Origin: JAEXOD01 sp043805435
Lineage (GTDB): Bacteria > Bacteroidota > Ignavibacteria > Ignavibacteriales > Melioribacteraceae
Length of the DNA: 64,000 nt
NCBI GenBank assembly: GCA_043805435.1
Contig: JAZDHY010000080.1
Coordinates: forward strand, 37,941-101,940
Direction: 5' to 3'
Below, in pieces: positions 52,739 to 62,301 of this stretch. The position numbers were made by a program, and so were the translations under genes. Under the pieces are notes generated by a model. It worked only from the letters and a program-made list of their open reading frames with translations, ran no database searches and was not told the DNA's origin. Position 1 is the first letter of the stretch. Every line of letters begins with the position of its first letter.

Positions 52739-55700
52739 ATGCAAAATTTTGTTTACAATAAGTATATTCATATAATTTTATTAACTGTATTTGCAGTCCT
52801 TGGCAATATATACAGCATTCCTTTAATTGTGGGAATAGATTTTTTGTATGGTTCTGTATTTATACTGTTAATAGTATATTATTATGGTGGTTATTGGGGC
52901 ACTTTTGCTGCTTTAATTTCTTCTGTTTATCCATTCCTTTTATCCGGCAGCCCATATTCCATAATTTATTTTATTGGTGAAGCCGCAGTTATTAGTTTGT
53001 TGTTAAAAAAAAGAACCGATAGTGTTTTATATGCCGGAGTTTTGTATTGGGTATTATTTGGCGGTCCTTTTGTATTTGTTTATTGGTATATAATAATGAA
53101 TGTAAGCGTAGGCGCCGCTTTATTTATTGTAGTTAAAAACGATGTAAATGCAATATTTAATCTTTTAACAGCATCTCTTTTAATAAGTTTTTATTTTATT
53201 CCCCAAAAATTAAAAATACATGAAAAGCGCAAATTATTAACAATTGATAAAGCACTTTTAATTATTATTTTAAGTTTTGCTTTTTATCCAATTCTTATAA
53301 TTACAATTATCAGCAGCTCTTCGCTTATAACAAATTTTACAAACGACTTAAAATATAATATGGAAAAAACTTGTCAAAGTTCCGATAATGTTATTACGTC
53401 GTGGAGCGATAAATATATTAGCTTAATTGAAGAGGACGCCTTGGATATTGTTTTTGGCGGCAATAATAATAACTTAATATCGGAAAAAGAAATTGAAATG
53501 TTAAGATATAATTACCCCTCAATAAAACTGCTGAGTGTATTTGATAAAAATTTTAACTGTACCGAAACATTTATTAATAATAAAAATTATACTTCTGAAG
53601 AATTAAAAATGTTATTAATAAACGAAGAAGATAAATTAAAATTAAAAAATTCAAATCAGTTGTTTACTGATTTTATTTACGATTTAAATTCAAAAGAAAA
53701 ACGAGTTAATTATAAAATCAGCGTTCCAATAATTAATAATAATGCAGTAACCGGATATCTGTTTGCTTTAGTAAATTTGGATGAATTAAAAGAAAATCTT
53801 GCAAGTTTGGATTCGTATAGGTTAATTGAAACAAATATTATTTATAATGGGAAATTAATATTATCAACAAATCCATTTCCAAATGACACTATAAATTATA
53901 ATCTTTATAATTTTAAAACAGAGACAACAAATATACAAAGACATAATAAACGTGCACTGGAAAGTATTCCTTTTTTTGCAGAATGGTCTAATACTTGTTA
54001 TCAAAGTAGTATAAAAAATCGAAATACAAAATCTACAATTCTAATAATTGGGTATTTGCATCCTTATACGGAAAGAATTTATTTGGGTTATCTGTTTAAT
54101 TTTGCAATTCTTCTTGCATTAATTGTTTTGTCTTTTTTCCTTTCAATTATATTAACAAAAAAAATTGCACTATCAATTAATATTTTAGCCTCAATTAGTA
54201 CAAAATTTTCAAACAATTTAGATGATAACTTTATAGGTGAACTTCCTAAACCAAAAATATTGGAGATAAAAACTTTAACTGAAAATTTTGCTATAATGCA
54301 AAAAAAATTGCTTGAAAATTTTAAAACAATATCCCAATCAAATGAAATATTAGAAAATAAGATAAATGAAAGGACAGCAGAACTAAAAAAAACAAATGAA
54401 GATCTTTTACTGGAAATAAATCAAAGGAAAGAATTTGAAAAATCATTAAAATTAAGTGAAAAATTATATAAAACTGCCGCTACAAATATACCGGAAACAG
54501 ATTTATTTTTGTTTGATAAAGATCTGAAATATGTTTTAGCCGAAGGCTGGGAAATGCGTAAAAATAATATTACAGGGTTGTATTTTGAGGGGAAATATAT
54601 ACACGAAGTTGTAGCACCGGAAATATTAAAACAAATTGAACCCGTATATAGAAACGCCTTAAATGGAATAGAAACATCTGTTGAAGTAGTAATTGGAACA
54701 GTTGCTTATCAAATTAGGGCGGTACCAATTTATAACCAAGAAGGTAAAATAGAAACCGCATTAGCCATAACACAAAATATAACTTTCTTAAAAAACTCGT
54801 TGGAAGAGCTGCGCTTAAGTAATAAAAGATTCCAAATAGTATCATCTGTTACTACAGACGCCATATGGGATTGGGATTTGGAGAGTGATTTAATATGGTA
54901 TAGCGAAGGATACGGTAGATTGTTCGGTTATCCGCTTAAAGAATTTGAATTTGCAGATATTACACGAAAAAAAAGAATTCACCCGGAAGATTTGGAAAGA
55001 GTTATATCAAATGTAAAAGAAGTGTTGATAAGTACAAACAATAATTGGGAGCAGGAATATAGATATAAAAAAAACGATGAATCGTATATACTTGTATTAG
55101 ATAGAGGTTATGTTGTAAGAGATGATAAAGGAAAAGCAATTAAGATGATAGGCGGAATGTCGGATATTACAGAACAAAAAGATATTGAACTGCGGCTTAG
55201 AAGCGTGAAGGAATTTTATGAAACCGTATTAGAAAGTATTAATGATGGTATTCTTGTAACTAATATAAACGATAGTGTCAGTTATGTAAATCAAGCGGTA
55301 TTAAAAATATTCAATTTATCAAAAGAAAAAATACTGAACAAAAACCTGTTTGAAATATATCCGTACGAATCGGAATCTCTTATAACAAAATATTATAATC
55401 AAGCAAAGTCAATTCAACGTCCTAAATATTATAAAACAATAACAATTAGAGGTGTTAATAAAACCGATTCGTATTATTCGGGCTGGTTATTGCCAATAAT
55501 AAAAGATGGTAAATATGACGGGATGATTTGCAATTTTTTTGATATAACAGACAAAAAAAATGCAGAAAAAAAATTGCAAACGCTCAATTATTCGCTAAAA
55601 ACTATTTTAGATGCAGCACCGGTTTCAATTTTCGATTTGGATTTAAAGGGAAATGTAAAATCAATTTGGAATGCGGCAAGTGAAAGAATATTTGGCTGGA

Positions 55701-57070
55701 GTGCAAAAGAGGTTTTTGGAAAAAATCCGCCTATCACTCCAAAACATAAAATTGAAGAATTTAATAGGCTAACACAGAGTGTAAAATTTGGGGTTTCGTT
55801 TTATAATATGGAATTAAATAGAATAAAAAAAGACGGAACTGAAATATCAATAAGTCTTTCAATGGCCCCAATGACAAACGAAAATAACGAAATTGATAGT
55901 ATGATTGCAATTTGTGCGGATATAACCGATGAGCGAAAATATAATTCCGATTTGTTGGATACAAGGACCTATTTGCAAAATTTAATTGATTATGCCAATG
56001 CACCTATTATTACTTGGAATAAAGATTTTAGAATAACTTTATTTAACCACGCCTTCGAAAAATTAACCGGTTATTATACTCAAGAAGTTATTGGAAAAAA
56101 AATAAACTTTTTATTTCCGCAGGAAACTAAAATTGATGCATTGGAAAAAATTAATGAAACTCAAAAAGGTGAATTTTTTAATAATGAAGAAATAGAAATA
56201 TTATGTAAAAACGGTGAAAAGAAAATTATTTTATGGAATTCTTCCAACATTTATACCCAAGATAAAAAAAACTTGTTAAGTACAATAGCACAGGGGCAAG
56301 ACATAACAGCCCGAAAACTGGCAGAAGAAAATATTAACGAATTAAATAAAAATCTTGAGCAAAAAGTATTAGAACGAACAAATCAGCTTGAAAGCGTAAA
56401 TAAAGAACTTGAAGCTTTTTCTTATTCGGTTTCACACGATTTACGCGCACCTTTAAGAACAATTGATGGTTTTAGCTTGGCATTGTTAGAAGATTACGGT
56501 ACTATTTTTGATGACCAAGCGTCTGATTATTTAAAGAGAATTAGAAATGCAAGCCAAAGGATGGCAATTTTAATTGATGATATGTTAAATCTATCAAGAA
56601 TTACCAGAAAAGAAATAAATTTTTGTGATGTAAACATATCTGATATATGTACTGAAATTATTGAAGAACTTAAAATGAATGAACCGAGAGATGTGACCGC
56701 CACAATTGAACAAAATTTAATTATTAATGCCGATTTTAATTTAATAAAAATAATGATGCAAAATTTATTAGATAATGCTTGGAAATTTACATCAAAAAAC
56801 ACCAAAACAATAATTGAATTTAAGACTATCAAAAATGAGAATAATATAATATATTGTATTTATGATAATGGGGCCGGATTTGATATGAAATATTCTGCAA
56901 AACTGTTTTCTCCGTTTCAACGTTTACACGCTGTTACCGAGTTTCCCGGAACGGGAATTGGATTAGCTATTGTACATAGAATAATTAGCAGGCATGGTGG
57001 AAATATTTGGATAGAATCCGTTATTGATAAAGGGACAACGGTATTTTTTAATTTTAAAAAGCGAGTTTAA
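52739..57070 (+). CDS. membrane multi-PAS sensor histidine kinase, 1443 residues
   Basis: Six to seven N-terminal membrane spans of the MASE1-like kind (residues ~8-150) and another at ~170-195 are followed by an extracytoplasmic sensor region (about 200-440), a span (~450-472) and a HAMP-like stretch. Then come a coiled coil and about five PAS domains (from ~575, including W-D-W-D-L-E-S-D-L-I-W-Y-S-E and G-W-S-A-K-E-V-F-G-K). A phytochrome-type kinase core follows, with S-V-S-H-D-L-R-A-P-L (His1233) and HATPase G-T-G-I-G-L-A-I-V. The stop overlaps the next gene start by one base, tying it to the response regulator. The stimulus is unknown. Confidence 0.9.
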   Translation: MQNFVYNKYIHIILLTVFAVLGNIYSIPLIVGIDFLYGSVFILLIVYYYGGYWGTFAALISSVYPFLLSGSPYSIIYFIGEAAVISLLLKKRTDSVLYAGVLYWVLFGGPFVFVYWYIIMNVSVGAALFIVVKNDVNAIFNLLTASLLISFYFIPQKLKIHEKRKLLTIDKALLIIILSFAFYPILIITIISSSSLITNFTNDLKYNMEKTCQSSDNVITSWSDKYISLIEEDALDIVFGGNNNNLISEKEIEMLRYNYPSIKLLSVFDKNFNCTETFINNKNYTSEELKMLLINEEDKLKLKNSNQLFTDFIYDLNSKEKRVNYKISVPIINNNAVTGYLFALVNLDELKENLASLDSYRLIETNIIYNGKLILSTNPFPNDTINYNLYNFKTETTNIQRHNKRALESIPFFAEWSNTCYQSSIKNRNTKSTILIIGYLHPYTERIYLGYLFNFAILLALIVLSFFLSIILTKKIALSINILASISTKFSNNLDDNFIGELPKPKILEIKTLTENFAIMQKKLLENFKTISQSNEILENKINERTAELKKTNEDLLLEINQRKEFEKSLKLSEKLYKTAATNIPETDLFLFDKDLKYVLAEGWEMRKNNITGLYFEGKYIHEVVAPEILKQIEPVYRNALNGIETSVEVVIGTVAYQIRAVPIYNQEGKIETALAITQNITFLKNSLEELRLSNKRFQIVSSVTTDAIWDWDLESDLIWYSEGYGRLFGYPLKEFEFADITRKKRIHPEDLERVISNVKEVLISTNNNWEQEYRYKKNDESYILVLDRGYVVRDDKGKAIKMIGGMSDITEQKDIELRLRSVKEFYETVLESINDGILVTNINDSVSYVNQAVLKIFNLSKEKILNKNLFEIYPYESESLITKYYNQAKSIQRPKYYKTITIRGVNKTDSYYSGWLLPIIKDGKYDGMICNFFDITDKKNAEKKLQTLNYSLKTILDAAPVSIFDLDLKGNVKSIWNAASERIFGWSAKEVFGKNPPITPKHKIEEFNRLTQSVKFGVSFYNMELNRIKKDGTEISISLSMAPMTNENNEIDSMIAICADITDERKYNSDLLDTRTYLQNLIDYANAPIITWNKDFRITLFNHAFEKLTGYYTQEVIGKKINFLFPQETKIDALEKINETQKGEFFNNEEIEILCKNGEKKIILWNSSNIYTQDKKNLLSTIAQGQDITARKLAEENINELNKNLEQKVLERTNQLESVNKELEAFSYSVSHDLRAPLRTIDGFSLALLEDYGTIFDDQASDYLKRIRNASQRMAILIDDMLNLSRITRKEINFCDVNISDICTEIIEELKMNEPRDVTATIEQNLIINADFNLIKIMMQNLLDNAWKFTSKNTKTIIEFKTIKNENNIIYCIYDNGAGFDMKYSAKLFSPFQRLHAVTEFPGTGIGLAIVHRIISRHGGNIWIESVIDKGTTVFFNFKKRV

Positions 57071-57519
57071 TGATGTACCGGAAAACAATTTTGTTGGTTG
57101 AAGATAATCCTGATGATATTGCATTAACTTTACGTGCTTTAAAAAAGAATAATATTCAAAACAGAGTAGATGTTGTGAATGACGGGGCGGAGGCAATTAG
57201 TTATTTTATTGATATTATAAAAACATGTGAAAACGAAATGAATGGTCTGCCGACAGTAGTTTTATTGGATCTAAAATTGCCAAAAGTTGATGGACTTGAA
57301 GTACTGAAGTTTATTAGAAGCAATGAGAAAATTAGGTTTTTACCGGTTGTTATTTTAACTTCTTCAAAAGAAGAACAGGATTTGATAAAAAGTTACACTT
57401 TTGGTGCAAATAGTTATATAAGAAAACCCGTAGATTTTAATCAATTTATGGAAGCAGTACAAAATCTTGGTTTATATTGGTTGTTGTTAAATGAAATACC
57501 GTCAAATAGGAATATCTAA
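57070..57519 (+). CDS. single-domain response regulator, Rcp1-like
   Basis: 149 residues, receiver only. Acidic pair E-D in L-V-E-D-N-P-D-D, phosphoacceptor D67 (L-L-D-L-K-L-P-K-V-D-G), T-S-S-K-E-E and K (I-R-K-P-V) are all present. The long loop before the phosphoacceptor (I-I-K-T-C-E-N-E-M-N-G-L-P) is characteristic of Rcp1-type partners of phytochrome-like kinases. It probably passes phosphate between the upstream kinase and the next hybrid kinase. A second ATG at 57073 is equally possible. Confidence 0.92.
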   Translation: MMYRKTILLVEDNPDDIALTLRALKKNNIQNRVDVVNDGAEAISYFIDIIKTCENEMNGLPTVVLLDLKLPKVDGLEVLKFIRSNEKIRFLPVVILTSSKEEQDLIKSYTFGANSYIRKPVDFNQFMEAVQNLGLYWLLLNEIPSNRNI

Positions 57520-60174
57520 ATGATTGTTAAAATAAATGCGTTATTATTGGAAGATGACGAAGACGATTTGACTCTTCTTCTAATGACATTAAAAAAAGCC
57601 GGCTATGCTCTAAATTACAAAAATGTGCAAACCCCGGAAGAGTATATTGAAGCATTAAAAAGTCAGTGGGACATTATTATTAGCGACTATTCCTTACCTA
57701 AAATAAACGGTATGGAAGCATTGAATATTTTGAAAAATTTGGACATCGATATTCCGTTTATAATTGTTTCCGGTACAATTGGTGAAGAAATTGCAGTAAG
57801 TACAATGAGAGCCGGCGCAAATGATTATATTATGAAAAATAATATGCATCGCTTAATTCCGGCTATTGAAAGGGAGTTAAAAGAAGCAGAAATAAGAAGG
57901 GATAAAAAAAATACCGAACTAAGACTTGTTGAAAGTACAAAACGATATAAAGGTTTATTTGAAAATAGCAGTGCAGTAATGCTTTTGTTTGATAATGAAA
58001 CTTATTACATAGTTGATGCAAATTTAGCTGCTGAAAAGTTTTATGGATATTCTTTGGAACAATTTCGAAAAATTAAAATAACAAATTTAATTGCTGTCGA
58101 AGAAAAATTTTCAAATATCAAAATGGAAGAGTTTGTATTGGGAAATAGTATATTTAAACATAAGCTGGCATCCGGCCAAATTAGAGATGTAGAAGTTTAC
58201 TGCAGCCCAATTGAAATAGAAAAAAAACAATTTACTTATTCTATTGTACAGGACATAACTGAAAGGATTAATTTTGAGCAGCAACTTGTGGAAACAAAAA
58301 ATATTATTCATTCTGTTTACGATGCTTCTCCTGTTGGAATTATTATGGTTAATCTGGCAGGTAAAATTTTGAATTGGAACAAAAAAGTGGCTGCTTTGAC
58401 AGGTTATTCAAAAAAGGAGGCAATAAATAATAATATAATAGAACTATTTGGTAAAAATGATAATTGGCTTGGTGCACTAAAATACGAAATCTTCAAATCA
58501 GAAAACATTACAGAAATGGAAGATACTATTAAGGATAAATTTGGAAATATAATAAGTGTAGAACTTTCGGTAAATCATCTTGAAGATAAAATTGGAATAG
58601 TTAGTGCTCTACTAATAATGATTTCGGATACAACACAAAAAATTGAAAATCAAAAAGAATTAAATAAATTATTTTTTGCAATTGAACAAAGTTCGGTAGC
58701 AATTGTTTTTACGGATTTAAAAGGTAATATTGAATATGCAAATCCAAAATTATTTGAGATAACTGGTTTTACAAAAGAAGAGCTTCATCAGAAAAATATA
58801 AACATATTCAAATCGGATAAAACAGATCATGAGATATATAATGAATTATGGATGGCCATTAATAGAGGTAAAGAGTGGCGGGGAGAATTACTAAATAGAA
58901 GAAAAGATAATTCAGAATATTGGGAGTCGATTTCAATTGCCCCTGTTTGCGATTTGAATGGAGCGATAACTAATTTTTTAGCAATCAAAGAAGATATTAC
59001 TGCAAAAAAAAATGCCGAAAAAGATTTACTTTTTGCTATTCAAAAAGCGGAAGAATCAAGTAAATTAAAATCAACCCTACTGGCAAACCTAAGCCACGAG
59101 TTCCGAACTCCTCTTAACGGGATACTTGGTTTTGCTGAAATTATGAAAAATGAATTAACCGAGCCGGACCAAAGGGATATGGCAGAGTTTATTGTTAGTG
59201 CAGGACAAAGATTGTTGGCAACGCTTACTTCAATTTTGGATTTATCGGAACTGCAGTCGGAAAGTATTATTGTAGCAAAGGATGAAATAAACATCACTGC
59301 AAAGAGTCGTCAAATTATTACAAAATATTTATCTTTAGCAAAAGAAAAAAATCTAAAACTATCTATTGTTTCAACAGATAATAATTTGGTATGTCTGTTA
59401 GATATTAGATTGTTCGAAAAAACATTAGGTCATTTAATAAATAATGCAATTAAATTTACTGACAAAGGAGAAGTTAAAATTATTATCGATTCTGTTGTTG
59501 AAAAAGACGGAAAATATGCATTAATTAAAATAGTAGATACCGGAATTGGAATTTCTGAAGAAAACAAATTAGTTGTTTTTGAAGATTTTAGACAGCTTAG
59601 TGAAGGACTTGGTAGAAAATATGAGGGTAATGGATTGGGACTGCCGCTTGCAAAAAGAATGACAGAATTATTAAACGGTACAATTTGTTTGGAAAGCAAA
59701 CCATTTGAAGGGACTACAGTAATTTTGAAGTTTAAATCTACCGAAAAAAATTATAAAACAAATATAACTTCCTATAATATTGAAGCAAAAATAAACGAAA
59801 CTAAAATTTTAGAAGTGCTGCTTGTTGAGGATAGCTTTTTAAATATGGAAGTTATAAAATGGTATTTATCAGGCATCTGTAATATTAATTATGCTGAATC
59901 GGGTGAAATAGCAATTGAAATGGCTAAACAATTCCTATATGACGTTGTTTTGATGGATATTAATCTGGGTCCCGGAATTAATGGTGTTGAGACTACTAAA
60001 ACTATACGAAAAATACCGGGTTATAATTCTGTTCCTGTGGTTGCTTTAACCGGATATGTATTAAGCGGCGATGAACAAAAATTAAAAAAAGAAGGACTGG
60101 ATTATTATATTGCCAAACCATTTACCAAAGAAGATTTAACGGAATTGTTTGAAGACATTAGAAATAGCTCTTAA
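57520..60174 (+). CDS. hybrid histidine kinase REC-PAS-PAS-PAS-HisKA-HATPase-REC
   Basis: 884 residues, cytosolic. N-terminal receiver with D56 (I-S-D-Y-S-L-P-K-I-N-G), three PAS domains (about 145-260, 265-380, 385-505), HisKA L-S-H-E-F-R-T-P-L-N-G (His526), HATPase with G-N-G-L-G-L-P-L-A, and a C-terminal receiver with D813 (L-M-D-I-N-L-G). It begins at the base after the previous stop, so the three genes form one phosphorelay. Receivers at both ends suggest it both receives and passes on phosphate. There is no output domain in the operon. Confidence 0.93.
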   Translation: MIVKINALLLEDDEDDLTLLLMTLKKAGYALNYKNVQTPEEYIEALKSQWDIIISDYSLPKINGMEALNILKNLDIDIPFIIVSGTIGEEIAVSTMRAGANDYIMKNNMHRLIPAIERELKEAEIRRDKKNTELRLVESTKRYKGLFENSSAVMLLFDNETYYIVDANLAAEKFYGYSLEQFRKIKITNLIAVEEKFSNIKMEEFVLGNSIFKHKLASGQIRDVEVYCSPIEIEKKQFTYSIVQDITERINFEQQLVETKNIIHSVYDASPVGIIMVNLAGKILNWNKKVAALTGYSKKEAINNNIIELFGKNDNWLGALKYEIFKSENITEMEDTIKDKFGNIISVELSVNHLEDKIGIVSALLIMISDTTQKIENQKELNKLFFAIEQSSVAIVFTDLKGNIEYANPKLFEITGFTKEELHQKNINIFKSDKTDHEIYNELWMAINRGKEWRGELLNRRKDNSEYWESISIAPVCDLNGAITNFLAIKEDITAKKNAEKDLLFAIQKAEESSKLKSTLLANLSHEFRTPLNGILGFAEIMKNELTEPDQRDMAEFIVSAGQRLLATLTSILDLSELQSESIIVAKDEINITAKSRQIITKYLSLAKEKNLKLSIVSTDNNLVCLLDIRLFEKTLGHLINNAIKFTDKGEVKIIIDSVVEKDGKYALIKIVDTGIGISEENKLVVFEDFRQLSEGLGRKYEGNGLGLPLAKRMTELLNGTICLESKPFEGTTVILKFKSTEKNYKTNITSYNIEAKINETKILEVLLVEDSFLNMEVIKWYLSGICNINYAESGEIAIEMAKQFLYDVVLMDINLGPGINGVETTKTIRKIPGYNSVPVVALTGYVLSGDEQKLKKEGLDYYIAKPFTKEDLTELFEDIRNSS

Positions 60175-60461
60175 TAAATAGAACCAACAATAATATTTGC
60201 TTTTTTTAATACGGCAGCCGGATGAATATTAGTTTAGCCAATTTAAAAGTGATATTTATCGTTTATTTTTTTTGTATTGGCGGCCATATGTTAAAATAAG
60301 TAGTTATGCCATTAACAATTAATTGGAAAAATCATTATTAAAATGTGTTTAGTGTGTACTGTTATATCACTTCCGTCTTATCATAAATTTATGTCTTTCT
60401 ACACGAAGTTATAAAATAACAAATTCAAGCAAAACCTAAAAAACAATTGTAAAAACCCCAC
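60175..60461. other. intergenic stretch before the dispersed repeat
   Basis: No gene or RNA was recognised. It is AT-rich, with no clear terminator for the phosphorelay operon. Confidence 0.4.
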
Positions 60462-60750
60462 AGGGTGACATAATTTTTTATAGCCAATAAGACGTAATTT
60501 GATATTTGTCCCCAATTTTCACACAGTCTATAAAGAACGTGGTTATTTAATATCCTTACAACTCATTACAAATAAGCTAATTATGTTATTATCTATCCCC
60601 GTTTAAATAACCCCAACCTAAAGGTTGGTAAACTGACCTAAAGTTTAGTAAACCAGCATTCATACTGGAGGCTAATAAAACATATATAATGGGCTTCAGC
60701 CCCGAGTTTTTTTTCTTACTTATTGGCTTTGGTGATTAAAAATACCTATG
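60462..60750 (+). repeat. dispersed ~280 bp repeat, copy B
   Basis: Homologous along its length to the reverse complement of 39581-39860. It carries a CCCC-ACA-GGG-T hairpin at its start with G-T-G-A-C-A-T, an A-A-C-C-T-A-A-A-G-G-T-T hairpin, C-C-A-G-C-A-T-T-C-A-T-A-C-T-G-G and GGGCTTCAGCCC. It encodes nothing. Modules of this kind recur in Bacteroidota-type genomes as REP-like elements. Confidence 0.8.
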
Positions 60751-60908
60751 CTATTAATTCCTAATGCAAAATTTGGGATAAAATCACAAATTCAAGAGCA
60801 AGTGTGTGGTAAATTATAAAATAAAAATTAATATATTTTGAATCTTTTTATTCCTTTTTTAATCAAATCTATAATAAATAACTTAAACTAAGCGGAATAG
60901 TAGTAAAA

Positions 60909-61124
60909 ATGATAAATAAAAAAGCCATCTACAAAAAAGCAGTTCCAATATTAATTGGAATGATACTTGGATATGCGTATTATTATTTTATTGGTTGTTC
61001 AAGCGGAAGCTGCCCAATTACAAGCAATCCTTATATCTCAACAATTTATGGTGGTTTTGCCGGTGCATTAATCTCTTTTTCAAATAAAAAGAAAGAGGAA
61101 CAAAAAAGTGAATCAAAAAGTTAA
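60909..61124 (+). CDS. DUF6132 family membrane protein
   Basis: 71 residues. One membrane span (about 11-28) runs into I-G-C30-S-S-G-S-C35-P-I-T-S-N-P, a signature with two cysteines and a small glycine/serine loop, then a second short span and a lysine/glutamate-rich tail. Function is unknown. It is the first gene of a three-gene unit with DUF1858 and TlpA-like proteins, which suggests a thiol or sulfur-related role. Its 3' end overlaps the next gene by 17 bases. Confidence 0.85.
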   Translation: MINKKAIYKKAVPILIGMILGYAYYYFIGCSSGSCPITSNPYISTIYGGFAGALISFSNKKKEEQKSESKS

Positions 61125-61329
61125 AATAACTAAAGATGTTGAAATTGAAGATCTTATTGCTTTAATTCCTGATAGTGTTGTTTTTTTAATGGAACAAGGG
61201 ATCAGATGCTTAAGATGCGGAGAACCGATTTGGGGCACTTTAGAAGCCGCAGCAAAAGAAAAAGGGTTTACCGAACAAGAAATTGACAATTTTGTTATTC
61301 AAATAAACAATTTAGAAAATAATAATTAA
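61108..61329 (+). CDS. DUF1858 domain protein with CxxC
   Basis: 73 residues, one DUF1858 domain (I-T-K-D-V-E-I-E-D-L-I-A-L-I-P ... F-L-M-E-Q-G-I-R-C-L-R-C-G-E). C34 and C37 form a redox- or metal-capable pair in the place where this family commonly has cysteines; related domains occur in hybrid-cluster and ScdA/RIC-like proteins. The start is GTG at 61108, preceded by AGAGGAA. Cytosolic. It overlaps the DUF6132 gene and precedes the TlpA-like gene by about 45 bp. Confidence 0.88.
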   Translation: MNQKVKITKDVEIEDLIALIPDSVVFLMEQGIRCLRCGEPIWGTLEAAAKEKGFTEQEIDNFVIQINNLENNN

Positions 61330-61376
61330 TTTTTTTTGTATTTTAATAATCTATTATATAAATGAATGGAGTAAAA

Positions 61377-62015
61377 ATGAGTCAGACTCAAAAAGTTGGC
61401 AAAAACATAAAAAAAACAAATAATCAAGAAAACGGATCAAAGTTTGAGCAATATAAAAATTACATATATACAGGTGTGTTTTTAACAATAGCTTTGGTAT
61501 TATTTGTTGTTAATAATGCCGGAGGTGAACCGGAACAGGGTCCATATCCTCCGTATTATAAAAATTCGGAAACATTAAAACTTTCTGATTATAAAGGAAA
61601 AGTGGTTATATTGGATTTTTGGGCTACTTGGTGCCCTCCATGTCGTAAAGGAATTCCCGATTTAGTTGAACTTAAAAAATCGTATAAAGATAAAGGTGTA
61701 GAGATTATTGGCTTAAGTTTGGATGGTATTACACATGATGGTTCAACTTTAAGAGATGTTGTACCTTTTATGAAATCAAACAATATCAACTATCCAATAG
61801 TTAAAGCAGATAATCAGGTTATTAACAGTTTTGGAGGAATTAACTCTATTCCTACGTCTTTTGTGCTGGATAAAGAAGGAAATATTTTTGCTTCATATGT
61901 AGGATTTGTCGAAAAATCAGTTTACGAAGCCGCAATAAATAAAGCTTTAAGTGGAAAACTTGATACAAAAACGTTAAAAAAAGCTCCACAATTTACTTTA
62001 GAAGTTATAAAATAA
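61377..62015 (+). CDS. TlpA/ResA-like membrane-anchored thioredoxin
   Basis: About 212 residues. A polar N terminus (M-S-Q-T-Q-K-V-G-K) and one span (Y-I-Y-T-G-V-F-L-T-I-A-L-V-L-F-V-V) anchor a periplasmic thioredoxin fold with W-A-T-W-C-P-P-C and the cis-proline motif S-I-P-T-S-F. TlpA/ResA proteins reduce disulfides in apocytochromes or other exported proteins. The start at 61377 follows TGGAG at five bases; the ATG at 61362 lies before this site and is less likely. A strong terminator follows. Confidence 0.92.
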   Translation: MSQTQKVGKNIKKTNNQENGSKFEQYKNYIYTGVFLTIALVLFVVNNAGGEPEQGPYPPYYKNSETLKLSDYKGKVVILDFWATWCPPCRKGIPDLVELKKSYKDKGVEIIGLSLDGITHDGSTLRDVVPFMKSNNINYPIVKADNQVINSFGGINSIPTSFVLDKEGNIFASYVGFVEKSVYEAAINKALSGKLDTKTLKKAPQFTLEVIK

Positions 62016-62042
62016 AAAATTTAAGGTTTAATCAAGCTGTTC

Positions 62043-62080
62043 AAAAGCATTATAAATTAATAAGATTTATAATGCTTTTT
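62043..62080 (+). terminator. terminator of the DUF6132-DUF1858-TlpA unit
   Basis: AAAAGCATTATAAAT and ATTTATAATGCTTTT form a perfect 15 bp stem with a 7-base loop and a T tail, 27 bp after the stop. The flanking A run may allow action on both strands. Confidence 0.88.
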
Positions 62081-62301
62081 GCGGTATTGAGTATGTAACT
62101 TAAGAAAAAAAGCTGTAAGTTAATCACTCCATAATAATGCCGAATATAAAAAAATAATTACCAGTTTTGATTTTAGACTTATTTAAATCCCCTCTACATT
62201 TTACTTCCCATGTAATTAATTCTTAATTTACCGTTACTTTCTTGCATATAAAATTTAATTTTGTTACTTATATTACTTAAAATATTAAATATTAGTGAAA
62301 A

